64,000 nt of DNA, taken from Amyloporia xantha. Its lineage: Eukaryota > Basidiomycota > Agaricomycetes > Polyporales > Adustoporiaceae. Made by a program: the position numbers and the translations under genes. The notes beneath the pieces are model-generated. The model ran no database searches and was not told the DNA's origin. It worked only from the letters and a program-made list of their open reading frames with translations. Positions 27,661 through 40,977 of the stretch are shown here, in pieces (the first letter of the stretch is position 1; every line of letters begins with the position of its first letter). The stretch is from positions 124,001-188,000 of the forward strand of contig JAYKKR010000005.1 in the NCBI GenBank assembly GCA_036971615.1, written 5' to 3'.

Positions 27661-28385
27661 GGATACTTGTGCATGTACCAACCGTGTCAAATGCCGATTA
27701 CTCGCATTACACCCAGCATCGGCGTGGTGAGTCTGATGGGCCTGGATGGGTGAGGTTTGTGGCCTCGGGATACCCGAGAAACGGAAGGCCCGGGACGCCC
27801 CAGCCTCGTTGTGCGCGTCTGCCTGACCCCGGAATCTGGTTGCAGAATAGACATCATTATCATCGACATGAATTGTGACATTTCCGCCGTTATGATCTTC
27901 TCGATAGCTATGCGGTGGGGTGTGACTTCTGGGCGAAGGATTGTGTACCTTTGACGAACCAGGCAATGCTTCCTGACCCAGATAGCGGACCCTGCACCCG
28001 CTGCCTATGCTCGCGCTTTGGCGGATCTGATGACTTGAGCTCGTGGCCGAGCGCAGGGAGCGTGTCCTCCAAAGCCCTTTTTCCTCCAAACGGACCTGAT
28101 AACCAGACGGGGCTGGAGAGGGCAGGGCAGAGGTAGGGGATAAGGAGGAGTAGCTGCTCATGGCCAAAGAAGGATAGGCTCGTGGTCCGCTGGGTCCGAA
28201 GTCGTGATGCACGAGGTTAACACGCGAAGTCTACGCAGAACGCGCTCCGGGTCGTCCTCGTTGTCGAATGGCTTGAGCTCGTCGTTGTCGTCGGTGCCGG
28301 GTCGGGGTCGTGGGTGGTGGTCGTGACGGTCGTGGGGGGTGTCGAGGGATTTGCGGCCATTTTCCCCAGCGCGTATGGTACCCAA
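27661..28385 (-). other. Possible 5' exons of the disordered-protein gene
   Basis: Long open frames on the minus strand (27553-28212 and 28158-28385) have coding-like composition: Ser/Pro-rich around MSSYSSLSPTSALPSPAPSG, and charged around DELKPFDNEDDPERVLRRLR. They could be the first exons of the gene downstream, separated by introns I could not fix. The frame carrying the downstream exon is closed by a TAA just above 27660. Treat this as suggestive only. Confidence 0.3.
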
Positions 28386-31300
28386 ATATGTGCATACGGC
28401 TGCGACCCATTTTGTCCGGCCTGAACCCTAGTTTTGCCGGTCTAGGCCTCTGTGGCGTCACGAGTGACGCGCCACTGCCTTGTAATCGACCAGGAACCAA
28501 TCACGTTTTTCCATTTATTTTCTTTTTCGCGTACATTTCCCCGCACTTCTCTCATCCAAACATTTCTGCCCCACGATGACGTCGCCTGCTACTCAGTATC
28601 GTCGATATCGCCTTAGGAATATGTGTGGACCTCATCTAATTTGCCCTTTCTCTTGCAGGTCAACGTGCAGGTTAAAACCCTGCCTCCGTCACGCAGAGAA
28701 ATGCAGATGTTGTTACACCCGGGGTTGGCATGCAAGTTCCTACCCCAAATCTACAGGCATTTGCCGAAGCCGTTGTTTGCAACCGCCTCGATCTCCATAG
28801 CAGGCAAGTCTAGACCAACGCCGTGGCCCGAAGGTATCGCGTGGGAGTTGTTCAGCCGAACGTTTAGCCGTGGGAAGGCTGTATCGGTTCATTCCCGTTC
28901 ACAGCCACAATTGGCGGGCTGCTGTTCTGAACAGCCAGTGGATTTCGACTCAACCATGAACTTGGAGAAACGTCGCTATTTACAATCAGCTCAATGGTTC
29001 GTGCACACCGCACGCCGTAGACTTCCCTGAGCGTAGCTATCTCCACCATAACGCCAGTTGCCAGGTGATCCGTATGGGCAAGGGACGACAGAATCTTCCT
29101 CGAGCGAGCAAATTCCTCAAATTGCAAACGTCTGGCACATCGGAGTATCAGCACTGATCAATAACCCTGTGTGCTCTCCGGACTTTTGCGGTCTGATTCT
29201 GCATCCGTACCCGCCCCCGATGGCGACGTGATGATGCATCGATGGCGCTGCGCGGCCATAACAGGTGAGTGCGGTGTAGTCCACTTTCCTATGGGTGATT
29301 CATGCAGTGCAACCAGTGTGGGTGATTATCCTGAATGTTGACGACAAGCTGCAGCACGAGTCCAGTCCCGCGTGATGCCCTCCACAAATACATAGCCTGA
29401 GCAAACCCGGAGCATCAACGTCTCCGCCCCTGCGCGTCTGTCCTCTCAGAACAGGACGTCGGCCTCTCAGCTGATAGGCCTTCCGAATGACACCCACTGA
29501 ATCACTCTAATGCGCTTCACGTTCAAAACGTCAAAATGCCGTATGTGAAACCTTATAACGCGTGGTCGAAGCCCATGACCCGCGTCAGTACGACATCGCG
29601 ACGGTAAGCGTTGACTTACGAGGAAAGTACGTAGCCTTTACCGTCTTCAATAGCATATTTCGCTCCTTGCGCAGTCAGACGCGTCCGTGCCTCGACGTCA
29701 CAGGGTCAGTATCGTTTTAGACTTACACCCGTCGAGTGATCCGAGGGAATTTAGCTCGGACGCCAATAGCAGAACACTCTCTGCACCTTCTCGCGCAGAT
29801 CTCTGCATACAGAAGGTTTTTAGGATTCTAGGAAGCAAGCATTCAGCGAGATCCGTTGTCCGCGGCGGATGCCTGTTCCTCTGTTGACTATTGCAAGATG
29901 AGCCGTTTACGCTGGACGCCACTTTACTGGGACAGCTCGTGGAGCTCGTCTGCATGTGCGCCGTGGACGTTCACAGAGGCTCCGCCCAAGATCCGTGGAC
30001 CAATACTCGGAGACGGCGCCCACTGGCGTAATTGACGGAATATGATGACTACAGCTGTCCTCGGTCCCATGCCATGATGTTGCCATAAGATACGTCCCAG
30101 CACTATGCTCCCATGCAGGTCATCGAGTGAGTGACGCCGCGCTGACAAAATCATCCGAGCTTCACCGGATTCAGCTCCTTTCTGAGTTGCAGTGACGTGG
30201 GATATACATCACGACTACCAGTACGCAGGTCTCAAGCGCCCTCGCCTGGGCAATTTCGCCTGGGGGTGATGGAGTTGGCGACAATCACCTTCATGTCCCG
30301 TGCTGTACTCCTGCTTGGGATCCTGACACCATCCCATTCCCAAAAAACCTCAGGTCGTGTTCGCAAGATGCGCGCTCCCGGACCCGGTTCGACTCGCTTG
30401 ACGCTGTGTGTCACGCGCTGGCCACGAGGAGTACGTGCGGCCTTGCTTCCAGCCATCTCCGACTGTCCAAGTGTTGGCAGGATTCCGGGCTGAGAATCGG
30501 AAGTAGCTGTCGTTCGGCGTCGAAGAGGGAGAAGCGCGAAGACGGGCAGGGCCGCGGTGTCAGGTGGTACAAGACACCAAAGGGAGCTTGAAGTTGTTCC
30601 AGACGGAAGAGAGAAGTAGGAAGAAGTTGGTGAAGCGACGTGCTCGTCTCGATGGGAGCGCTTGCGCCCTCTTTGTGAACCACAGCTTCCTCGCACGGAC
30701 ACGATATCAATCAAGGAACCTCGATGCTGAGAGTTCACCTTCTGTCTTCACGTGGTTCTCACTGCTTCTTCTCATCGCCTTAGGTCTGCCAGAATCTTGA
30801 ATACCGCCTTTATACACAGTACTATGGAGCAGTCTACGTCAGTCTCTGCTGCTCTTCCTTTCCAGTGCTGTTCTAGTCTACTATTGCGACTAGCCCGCCG
30901 CGGCAGAAGCTCTTAACTCCTGGAAGGAGAGGTCGGCTGCTTGCTCATCGAGACATTGTTGCGATCATACTGTCCTGTTTATTTCCTGCTGCTGTTTGTG
31001 ACATTACGCCTGCTCGCTCTCCATGAGGTTGAAGTAGGTATCGGTGCCCATGTGCTGCTGATTATCGACCCACTTTCAGAGGTCGCGCGCTGTTGACTGC
31101 AGGTTCTCGTCCTACCTGCAGATGCTTTTCGCTTAATCGATGTAATCTGGATGTATGCAGATGACGGCTTCTCAATTGCGAGCACACTATCCCAGGTACA
31201 GCATTTGTTTCACAACAGAAGGTGAGGAAGTCAGCGCTACATGTTGTGCCAGCAGCGCTTCCGCTCATCCGCCGGTCTTCTCATCATTCGCAGAGCATCA

Positions 31301-34300
31301 GATCATAGCTATCACATACAATTATAGATGCTCCTAAGCACGCAGTCTTCAATTGGTCTACCGATAACACAAAGATCTTGGGGCGGCAGTCCGGTCGACG
31401 TACCTGACGACACCGGAATTTCCGCGATGAAAGCAGTGCGGGCGGACGTCCGCCACCGGCAGCGTTCAAAAACAACTTTCACTCCATTGTTCATTCATGC
31501 CGAGATGTGGACCCAGAACGAGCCAGTTGGCGACCCGTGAGCGATCTAGATGCCATCCAGCCCGCTTCAATTCCATCCTGCGAAGTCCCATTCATCGGCG
31601 TCACGGCGTGCTTTGCAGACGTTTCGACTCCACGCACATAAGTATCCCATTCGAATGATGCGATGGGCGGTTGTTGTCGAGCTTAGTGTGGGATTCGTGC
31701 TATGTCTTGGTCACGCTCAGCCCAGAGGTAGGTGCCTCGCTGGTTGGATGATCTGGAACGAGGCGATGGGCTGACCTGTGACCTCTTGTGTCTCTGACGT
31801 TATTGGGCATTCCACAGTAGATGGAGTAATCACTTGATGCCTTTGCGTCCTTCACGTGGGACAGCTAGTCAACTATACGAGTTGCCTGGTTGTCCCTTCA
31901 CATGTGTAGTGAATGCATCTGGAATACGTGTTTTAATTGAGATCGTTGCTTCACCACTAGTGCGCCAAGTCAGTCGGTCCTCGCTGAACTATATTGTCGC
32001 TCAGTGGCGTCTATACTTCTGAATCCAATCCTGTCTGCTTAAGGCTAGGCTTCGAGTCAAACGCTCCTGATCCAGGTATACAGATCATCAGTGCCGTGCG
32101 TTTCGATTGAATTGTTTTGTGGCCAGAGCGAAATCCTGGGTCAGTGCGAAGTTGCCTCGTGTATCATTCTAGCTCACGAAGTCTGGAGAACTCGCAGATT
32201 TTCGCACGAGGTGCGACTTCAGCAGACACTGTGACCCTTTGTGTCGGCATGCTTGACGCTAAAAGCCGCACAATTTCTCTTTTCTCTAGAGCATACGTCG
32301 CAGCGCATCTCTGGAAGACCTGGCCTGCCTGCCGCCGTCATACCTATTCGTGTGAAGATGTGCCTTTCCGACAGCTCTGAGTCCAGAGCGCACTTGACCC
32401 CGGTGGAAGTCTCCCATCGTATGCTTTCCATTCATATAATGTAATTAATTTCTAACAGACCACGACGAGCTTCACGCGCGGTGAGCGAGCGATCGGATCT
32501 GGTTTATTCAATAAGTTGACTTTCTTCTCACACTCAGAACCCAGGAACGCGGACTGGCGTCCGTCAAATCTCTAAGTCTCTCATGGCGTGCAGACGCCTG
32601 TGAACGAACTCGTTCAATGTACGTAACCTAGCATTGCGATCGTTCGCTCGAAGAACGATCCCTGGATTATCGGGAGACTCGCCATGACATTCCCGACAGC
32701 GATTCCAATGTGCACGCCCTCGTGCGATGCATTGTCAAGCTGTCCAATAGAGCGCCACGTATTACAAACAAGATCATTTCTTCGATTGTTCTTGTTCTCT
32801 CACTCAATGAATCCTCTGTAGGCTTCGAATTGCATCGCGGCTAACACGCATTCCGTATTCCGGAGGACTCTCGGCGTCGATATCGCTTACGAGGTCATCA
32901 TGAAGACAACGGACAGCCGGTGCCTTTCTGTCCTTTCGTGCTCTCGGCGGCTGGCGAATTTGTCTCAGACGACTTATTCACCTGGATTGACCATCGACAA
33001 TCAAACAGCATTTATCACTTCCGATACGATAACGCGAAGCAGTAAGCAGTTCCTTTGGCGGTCCTCATTTCGGCATTACTCGGGGCTTCTACGTGAATAT
33101 ATGGCAAAGTACGAGGGTGTGTTACCGATCAGTAACTGAGACTGTAAGTTTTCAACGCATTGGATTAGCGCTTTGTGATCATTTCACAGAGATTGATAGA
33201 TGCAGTACTTTGACTAGCAGTTCGATTGCTGCTACTGCGTATCGAAGCATGCCCATTGCCTTATTCCTCATTCTCTCGGGCTGGTTGTGTTACTAGACGT
33301 AGCTTGTCCGATTGCAATGAGTGAGTTTGGGAGTGCCGCAAGGTCCAGAGCCAGAATATCTGTCGAGCATTTGAGTATTGATGTCTTGTCCTCATCCAGT
33401 AGTCTGCAAGAGTCCTCTCCACATGCACCATTGATCTCAAATTTCATGGATCGTCGCTCTTCCGTAACAAGACTGCAGATTAGTCCGAAACTCATCTTCA
33501 TCCTGCCGATCATCCCTCGTTTGATAAATGCCGTATCCGCGCTTGGGGCAATCCCCTGTTGTGAAAATCAACAGCACGGATTGGCACTCATCTCAACTAA
33601 GCCCCAAAAATTGTAGGTCCAGGAGGTCGTAATTCTTTACGGCATCCGAAGCTTCGGGACTTTTGCGAAACGGGACTCATATCGTCGAGACGACGATAAT
33701 GGACTTATCTCAGTTAGATCTCCGTTGGCAGCCAGGGTGAACCTGATGCACAGGCCGATCAATACCTGGGAGATGAAACCCCCAATCTCGCGGAGCATGT
33801 TGTACAGATTTTGCCCCTTGACTTCGAAGCAAGGGTTATCTTGCGGTATCAATACCTTATTTTCTTGCCTTGAAAGGCACTTTGACCTCGCGACGCTTGC
33901 TTCTTGCCGGAGACATTCAGGCTCTAATTTGCTAACAAGGTCACGACCAGATCGGTTCGCCGCTTTCGCTCCGGAATGAGTTCTGGGTGAGCGTTGGTCG
34001 TGTTCGGGCGTATTGCGGAACAAGATCATCCTGAAGTTCAGCCAGTGGGAGGACCGACCCAGAATGAATCTGGAGCATTGCTAACAAATAGAGACGCATC
34101 GAGCCGCGCAGGAACTGGTCTTATGCCTTCTTATGCATACAAGACGGAAGATGTTCTCCCTAGGCGCGCGCCTCGTGCTATATGAGCGGATATCTAGCCT
34201 ATCGATCCGTCTTATGATAGACGTCCCGTTGGCAGTCATAGACACTAGTTTCTTTTCGACCTCGTACATCCGTTTCATCTTTAGGCTGTCTTCAGTCAGC

Positions 34301-35215
34301 AGTGCGCTTGTGGTCCTGAGACCCTTGACTCGGATCTCATGCTGATCATGCCTACACAGGCGCAGGTCCTATCTTTCGAATGAAGACGAACTAGTCCGTT
34401 CTATTTGCGGAGGCTGTACAAGTCCGTGGTGCATGCGCAAAGATTGCCGCCTGTTGGCATTGCAAGTACCGCCTCATTTTGCCCTTGAAGGCCAAGGCTG
34501 TTGGCGAGGAGCGCGCGAGGTTGGAGCGCGAAGGGCATAGGTGCCATGAACCTTAATCCAGACCGCTGACCACTGTTTCTTTTCGCTGGCACAATGAGCG
34601 TAGAATTCGACACTCGAACGAAGTTCAAAGTATGTCTTCCTCCAACCTCGTACCGGGAATAACGGTTGATCATTGCAGCTGGGAGATGAGGTCCGTTTTC
34701 GCATCGGTCCGAGAGGAAGAGAATCGGTAGGCAAAGTGGTCGCTATACATCTGTCTGCTGATCTTCACGTATGTGTCGCACAAACATCCTGGCGAGACAT
34801 TACTGACCTTGTCGGTTCCTATTGACGTATCATCAGGTCTCCTATGCATTGGAAGTTGCAGAGCATGCTCCCGATATGACACGCACCGGTCTCACGAAAA
34901 TAGCTGAAGAAAAGATCAGAGGATTATCCGACAAAATGCCATGGACGATTCGAATGCGACAACGCCTTCATATACGTTGAGATCGACGCTGGCGGTGACG
35001 ATGATGATGACATACGGACCAAGCGTCTAGCTCAAATTTGCCCGTCTCGGCCTAATGCAGTGTAAAGATGGTGTAATGTGTAGTATCTCGTATAATCAGT
35101 GCGGCTCGAACGTTCCTTGACCATACATCACATTAATCATGTTTCTGTACTGATCATAATCACTGGTATTATATTGTGGATCGTCTCGTGGAGTAATAAG
35201 AAGACATACATGCAA
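28386..35215. other. Gene-poor stretch of about 6.8 kb
   Basis: Only short frames (mostly under 110 codons) occur on both strands. I recognise no domain, transposase, reverse transcriptase, integrase or terminal repeat. Base composition is near 50% GC without the third-position bias of the genes on either side. It may be old, decayed DNA (degenerate mobile elements or pseudogenes) or contain non-coding RNA, but nothing readable supports a specific call. Confidence 0.5.
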
Positions 35216-37123
35216 CTAAGTGACCCGGATGACAAGGAATGTCAGCACAAATCCGACCGCCGCTACCACAATGCTGAGCAAGACGATCCACGTCGTGCCC
35301 CAGCTCTTCGACCGGTGATCCCGCACGCGCAATCGCTCCTTCTTCATCACATCGTGATTGCGCTCGAGTTTCTCGTGCGTATCGAGCAAGAGCGCTTTGT
35401 CCTTCTCCAGCGAATCGGAAAAATGCACAGCATTGCGCTTTAGTTGCGTGGCCATCTGCGCGAGCTGTGCCGAGAGCTCCTCTTGCAGTGCAGCCGAGTT
35501 CTGCAAGAATGCAGGTGTCCCAGTGATAGTAGAAGTACTTGGAGAAGAGGGGGCGTTGGGCGGCAGCAACATTGCACCGGGGTTGATTGGGCCAGAACGT
35601 AACGCGCTGTCGGTGTCGGAGGGAGAAAGCAACAAATCCTGGGCAGCGATGCTGGTCGTCTCCTCAGGGAAGTAGGTTCGCTTGCTGCCACGCCGGAATC
35701 GTCTTCGGGAAGGCCTGCTGAAGGAGACGCAGGATGCGCAGAAAGCGGGAGCACAGGAAGTGGGAGGGTAGGGAGTAGAGGTGCCGGACGCGTCGGTTTC
35801 GGTGCTACACGCTAGGCTAGAGTCAGAATAGACTCAATAAAATATAAATGACAGATGAAATGACAATGATGTGACCGCTGCTTTTGTACAGCACCAAAGG
35901 ACCAATAAACATTGCCCTTTTCAAACTGCCCCGAGAGATGTGCTCCTTTAAATGAAAGCAACACATCTACCAGAGATGTTCTCCTGCATCGGAATTGAGC
36001 GAGGTATTTGGCAGACGATCCGATATATTGAATACTGGATATATAGGTCGATATAGAACTCTTCGCAGCCTTCACGATTATCGGGAATTGGCCCTGGTGA
36101 GTTACCAGGGATAATTCCCAATGATACACAACCAAGCATTAGTCAAACATGAGCCCACTGGATGATAATTTCCATCCATTGTTCGGAGCTCCGAGCATTG
36201 GATGACCATCATGAAATGGAGCCCTACAATTGGTTAGCAGCCCTATCTCGGGCTGCAAACATATACGGTGTCCTCTATACCAGAGGACATTCAGAGCACA
36301 GACAGGCAATTTCCCCCCAGATAAGAAACAGCTCTTCGCCTTTCGCTTGGTCCACCTTAGAATACAGGTTTCGACGGCCAAATTGCCCCACGCTGTACAA
36401 AAGCAGTAGCAGCCAGAGCTCACACCATGATGCGCGACAGAACGCGTCATCCGTTGAGGATGCTCATTGGCTGACTGGTTGTAGGGCAAGATGTTCTTAC
36501 CGTGTCCACTTCGATGACCACACTCTCAAGACGTTCTAGCGTTCGCCGCAAGTCGTCATATATTTGTGACGCGATTCTGTCGACTTGTGTATCAGAGCGT
36601 GTTCCAGCTAACTAGTGAATGGCGTACGGGTCATCCTCGTGAAGCTCCACATTGTTAAGCAACTTCCGCGCGTATTTGAGTTTCTGGGCACGACATTATT
36701 GTCAGCGAAATTGAACCAAACAGGTCCTAGAGCACAGAGGAACTTCTGGAGGAGCAGCGAGGTCTCTGTCGATTCCCCTTTCATGGGCTGCATTCTCGCG
36801 CATTCAGGCAGACATATGATACAACGTGTACCGCTTGCGACTGGTCTCAAACTCGGTTATAGATGGCGCACCGCTGATACCTACGATAGCGCGGTGCGGA
36901 ATATGACAGTCCAAAGCTTACGCAGCGGTCCCAATAATACCACATCACCGCCTGTAACCGTACGTACCTGAAGTGTAGCGCGGGTCTTAATCCAAGTCGC
37001 CCGCGGCGGAGTGTGGTTGTCCTCGTTCCAATCCTCGTTAGATATTGTTTTCTCGAGTCGTCTGACCAGCCGGTTTAAATTGACCCTGTCGTGAATGACC
37101 TGCTCCGAAGTCTGGTAAGTCAT
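35216..37123 (-). CDS. USE1: Use1-type SNARE of the ER (Golgi-to-ER retrograde transport)
   Basis: Exons 36968-37123, 36628-36683 and 36501-36576 join in phase: RVNLNRLVRRLEKTISNEDW, then KLKYARKLLNNVELHEDD, then IASQIYDDLRRTLERLESVV. The terminal exon, from about 35812 to 35216, carries a basic patch, AAQDLLLSPSDTDSALRSG, a heptad-rich SNARE region (ALQEELSAQLAQMATQLKRN and LEKDKALLLDTHEKLERNHD) and a C-terminal tail anchor (WIVLLSIVVAAVGFVLTFLV). This order, an N-terminal conserved helix then SNARE motif then tail anchor, is that of Use1, which works with Ufe1, Sec20 and Sec22 at the ER. Between about 35830 and 36500 the exon connections are not resolved. That gap contains three hairpins and is long for an intron here. 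The start at 37123 is the first ATG before the conserved helix. Divergent from SQS1. Confidence 0.85.
36083..36289. repeat. Three inverted repeats in the unresolved USE1 intron region
   Basis: Stem-loops read directly: 36083-36119 (GGGAATT..CCCTGGT / ACCAGGG..AATTCCC), 36172-36203 (CATCCA, then TCGGAG/CTCCGA in the centre, TGGATG) and 36269-36289 (TGTCCTCT / AGAGGACA with a 5-nt loop). They may be remains of a small inserted element or structured intron RNA. Confidence 0.6.
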
Positions 37124-37425
37124 TATTGCCGTGGTCGTGAAAGTATAGCGGACAGTGGGACACGCGGGTGGCGACTGGTAGCAGGTCAGACCAGATCAAT
37201 TACCATATAAGACGCCTGGGCGCTTGTTCAATCGGCTACCTCTCTCCCTTCCAGATCTGAGCCAGCTTCACTGGCAGGCAAACATCTCATCAATAACTTG
37301 TATCGCCTATTTGCTGTATAGCTATCTTGCTTCATTTCTGTATCTTGAACATTGTGTATTGCTAGCCGATTTCTTGACATAAAACCCCGACTCGTTACAC
37401 GACCGATCCCATATCTATAGAACGC
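37124..37425. promoter_or_regulatory. Bidirectional promoter between USE1 and SQS1
   Basis: 302 bases between divergent start codons at 37123 (-) and 37426 (+). It must drive both genes; no specific element is identified. Confidence 0.5.
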
Positions 37426-40400
37426 ATGGCTAAAGGCAATCATAATCATCGTGGACGAGGCGGCTCTCGTGGCGGGCCAGATAGAGGCCGTCCTGGAGGA
37501 CGTGCTAGAGGACGAGGCCGCAGTGGAGGATCAGGCGGCGGACGTGGTCGAGGTGGATTTGGATATATGGATGATTTCGACTTTCCGATTCAGGAATGGC
37601 CTGACAGTATGTATCGCCCATCTTCTCGTCTTCGTAGTGTCGTCGGCTGATTGAAGTTCAATTCATTGTCAATGCTTGGTGTCAGATGAACCACCAAGTC
37701 GTGGAACTTACTTCCCTAGACCTCGAGGCCGAGGAAGGCCTCACGATACAGGCACTAGACTAGCCGCTTCGATGGGCATACATACTCAGAGGGGCACAGA
37801 AACTCCTCGCGGAAGAGGACGTGGAAGGGGACGCGATAGTTTTGATAACCCATCACCATACAATAACGATCGTGGCCGTGGTAGAGGCGGGAGAGCTGGA
37901 AGGGGTAATTTCAACGCCAAAACGCGCACTGGAGTTCCCCTTTCCAAGCTGCTGTATGAGGACAGACCTCTTTTGAAGCCCATCGTATTTGTGCGATCAG
38001 TGCACACCGCTACACTCTTCCAAGAAGAAGAGGAAATTTTGAAACCTCTCGCCGAACCAGTTGGTGAGCGGATGTACAGTGCCTTAATCATTTCTGGGTT
38101 CTCAACTTTCGTACCTTTCCAGCTGACGACAAGCAGAGCCATGTCCCTACTGCAGACCAAGTCAGTCGAGTATTCAACGAACCTGAAGAGTTACCAGACA
38201 GAACACGCGACGCTGATGAATCGTCCGAAGAAGAACAATTGGAGGAAGTTGACTTCGCCGATGTTGGCAAGATCCAAGCAGAAGTCGATGCCACCGCTGC
38301 TTCACTAATATCACAAGAGCAGCCGGTCGGAGCGACAACCGAAGTCGCTGCCTCTGAAGAGAAATTCACAGGCTTCTACGTTGACACCAATCCCACTCCT
38401 GTGGGAACCCAATCCACCAAGGAAGCTGTCAAGATTGACCGCATGGATGGCGTACTGGGAGAACAGTCCCAAGATGACGATATCATCGTATACGTCGCGC
38501 CACATCCGAGGACAGGACGCATCACCTCAGCGCTGTCGACACCTACGATTGCAGCGGTCGAATCCGTCACCACTACTTCTATTATAACCGGTATCGAGTT
38601 ATCTGAAAATCAATCTCATGAAGACTCCATTGTGGAACCGCCGGCAGCGACTGAAATCCCTGTCCCCGAATCTCCCCTCATCTTACCACCTCCGCCTTTC
38701 AACTCCGTGTCCTTTTCCTTCGCAGAAACACCGCGGAAAAAGCAAGCGAGAAAAATATTCCCGGTCGGCGGGCCGCGTTCTCTCCTGAAACGATCTAAGA
38801 AAGCGAGGCGGAGATCCTTGAGGAACTTCGGCTCCTACGGCGCTATGATGGCAGAAGCGGGTGCGCAACAAGAAGGGCGGGAGAAGGACCCGCGCGAGAG
38901 CGAGCAGCGGAGGGGGGACTCGGACGTCAACTGGGGAGATTCCAGTTCCGAGGGCGGCGACGCGATGGACCAGTTGTCGAATGGGGTTGGCGCCATGGAC
39001 TTGGATGGGGACGTGGATATATCGGCGATGAAGAGTTTCGTGAATAGTATGAGCGCAGAAGGCTCGAGGCATGTCACTATGGATGACATTGCCGATATCC
39101 AGAGAATGAAAGCGGAGGATGCCGAAGAGGATGAGGAGGACAGAGGCAGCTCTGCAAGGTCTGATCAAGAGAGCGAGGACGAAGATGAGGAAATAGAGCG
39201 CGTAGTTGACGCAGAGGAACGCCAGTTGGTTGGTGAGGAAGAGGAAAGGGATGGCACAGAAGGAGATGAAGACGAAGAGGATGAAGATTCGTCAGATAAC
39301 GAAGAGACTCCTAGGACCAGCTTCCAAGCCAGGTTGGCGAAATTGCGCGCCAGCGCCAAGAATAAGCATGAGGTGGATGAAGGGGATGCTTCAAGTGACG
39401 AAGCAATGTCAATCCAGATGACCTGGCAAGATGAGGACGATGAATTCTTCGCAGAGATCGAAGTGCGATTCGTTCGTATCGTCTTGGTCGATGTATTTAC
39501 TGATTTTTCCTGCAGGAAATTCTTGATCAGAACGCCGGAATTTTGAACGGCAGAGATAGGAAGGCCAGATCCAATTTATTCCGCGCAGTAGCGAATGGCG
39601 ATTTCGACAGCGATGAGTTCGAAAGTATGATGAAGCCAATTGGTACGTTTTGCCCCCCTAGGTCATGAGTTGTGATAAACCGTCCGATGTAGCGCGGAAA
39701 AAAGACAAACATGTTCCACCAGAGTTGCAAGCACAATGGGACAAGGACCGCAGCAAAAAGGCAGAGAACAAACGGAAGAGGGCAGAAGCACGCCTGGCTG
39801 CGGCGGCAGATCCACTGGCGATACACAGAGGTGGCAAGAAAGGACAGAAAGCAATGCTCGCTGCCGCTCGGCTGGGCGAGTCCCTTGAGCTCGCCAACCA
39901 AATAACAGATCTTGTATCTCTGGAGCAACAGATCCGGCGGTTCATTGCCGATATTGGAGGAAAGACCACCATGTCCCTTCCTCCCGCGAGCAAGGAAATG
40001 CGAAAGAAGATACACGAACTTGCCCAAGCTTTCAATCTCAAAAGCCAGAGCAAAGGCTCCGGCAAGGGACGGTATACAACACTCATCAAGACCTCCCAGA
40101 GCGGTATTGGTATCAAGGAGAAGAAGATCAACGCGATAATGAAGAGGTACACGCATTCCTGGGATGCACCTGACAGAGGGAACAGTAAGAAGATATCTCT
40201 TGCGAAACATCGTGAGGGTGAGGAAGTCGGCAAGGTGTGTGGTTCAGTTGCTGCTTTTCGGGATCAAGCTGATCGACTGCGTTGCGGTCTTAGGCGGCGC
40301 CTAAGATTGGCGAGTCCAATGTTGGATTCAAGATGCTGGCCGCGATGGGTTGGGCAGAAGGCGACCGAATTGGTCTGTCTGGTGGGTTGGATGCGCCGTT

Positions 40401-40449
40401 AACAGCGGTAATGAAGAAGACGAAGCTTGGTCTTGGTGCGACGCTGTAG
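37426..40449 (+). CDS. SQS1: Sqs1-like R3H and G-patch protein (Prp43 cofactor)
   Basis: Six exons (37426-37606, 37686-38063, 38123-39462, 39516-39642, 39693-40234, 40294-40449) join in phase to 907 residues. The N-terminus is an RG/RGG-rich segment (GRGGSRGGPDRGRPGG and more Arg-Gly repeats after intron 1), likely RNA-binding. A long acidic, low-complexity middle follows, with a basic patch (RSLLKRSKKARRRSLRNFGS). An R3H domain lies near residues 735-800 (SLEQQIRRFIADIGG; SLPPASKEMRKKIHELAQAF). A C-terminal G-patch reads VGFKMLAAMGWAEGDRIGLS and TKLGLGATL. This order is that of yeast Sqs1/Pfa1, which activates the DEAH helicase Prp43 in ribosome maturation and splicing; Prp43 activation through the G-patch is family knowledge. 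Start at 37426: MAKGNHNHRGRGG. Confidence 0.92.
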
Positions 40450-40977
40450 TTGACTGTGTCGATGGTGTTGATACTTGCCTTCTTGTTCATGTTCGCTGGA
40501 ATGACAAATCGCCCGCACCGGAATTCAATATTAAGCTCTGAAAAGGCATCATGCCGAGGATTTTTTGCCTTGAGCACTGGATGTACGCAGGCCTCGAACC
40601 GTGCCCGCTCTATACGACTTGTGTATGGCTAGTTTGTAATTGTCCACTGGTCGTTGTATAAGAACATTCAATGGTATGAAATATTGTCTGCTGGTGTATG
40701 TAGAAGGCGGGGTCTTCCTGTTCAAAATTCTGACTGGGATCGACATCGTGATCTCGAAATGTAACGATATCATTGCTCCATATCACCAGTGTATAAAAGA
40801 AACATTCAGCGCCTTAAAAAGTAGATGTATACAACCAATTACTCATACAACGTTCTCCATTCAATTCTCGAAACGGAAACTTTGCCCAAACTATCGATGT
40901 CGCCCTATACCGATGCTACACACTGTCATTTCACACACATCGAACTGCAGAAGAGAGGGTCACGTACAGATCAAAGA
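40450..40977. other. Intergenic region between convergent genes
   Basis: 528 bases with the 3' flanks of SQS1 (+) and the F-box gene (-). No gene is seen. Confidence 0.6.
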
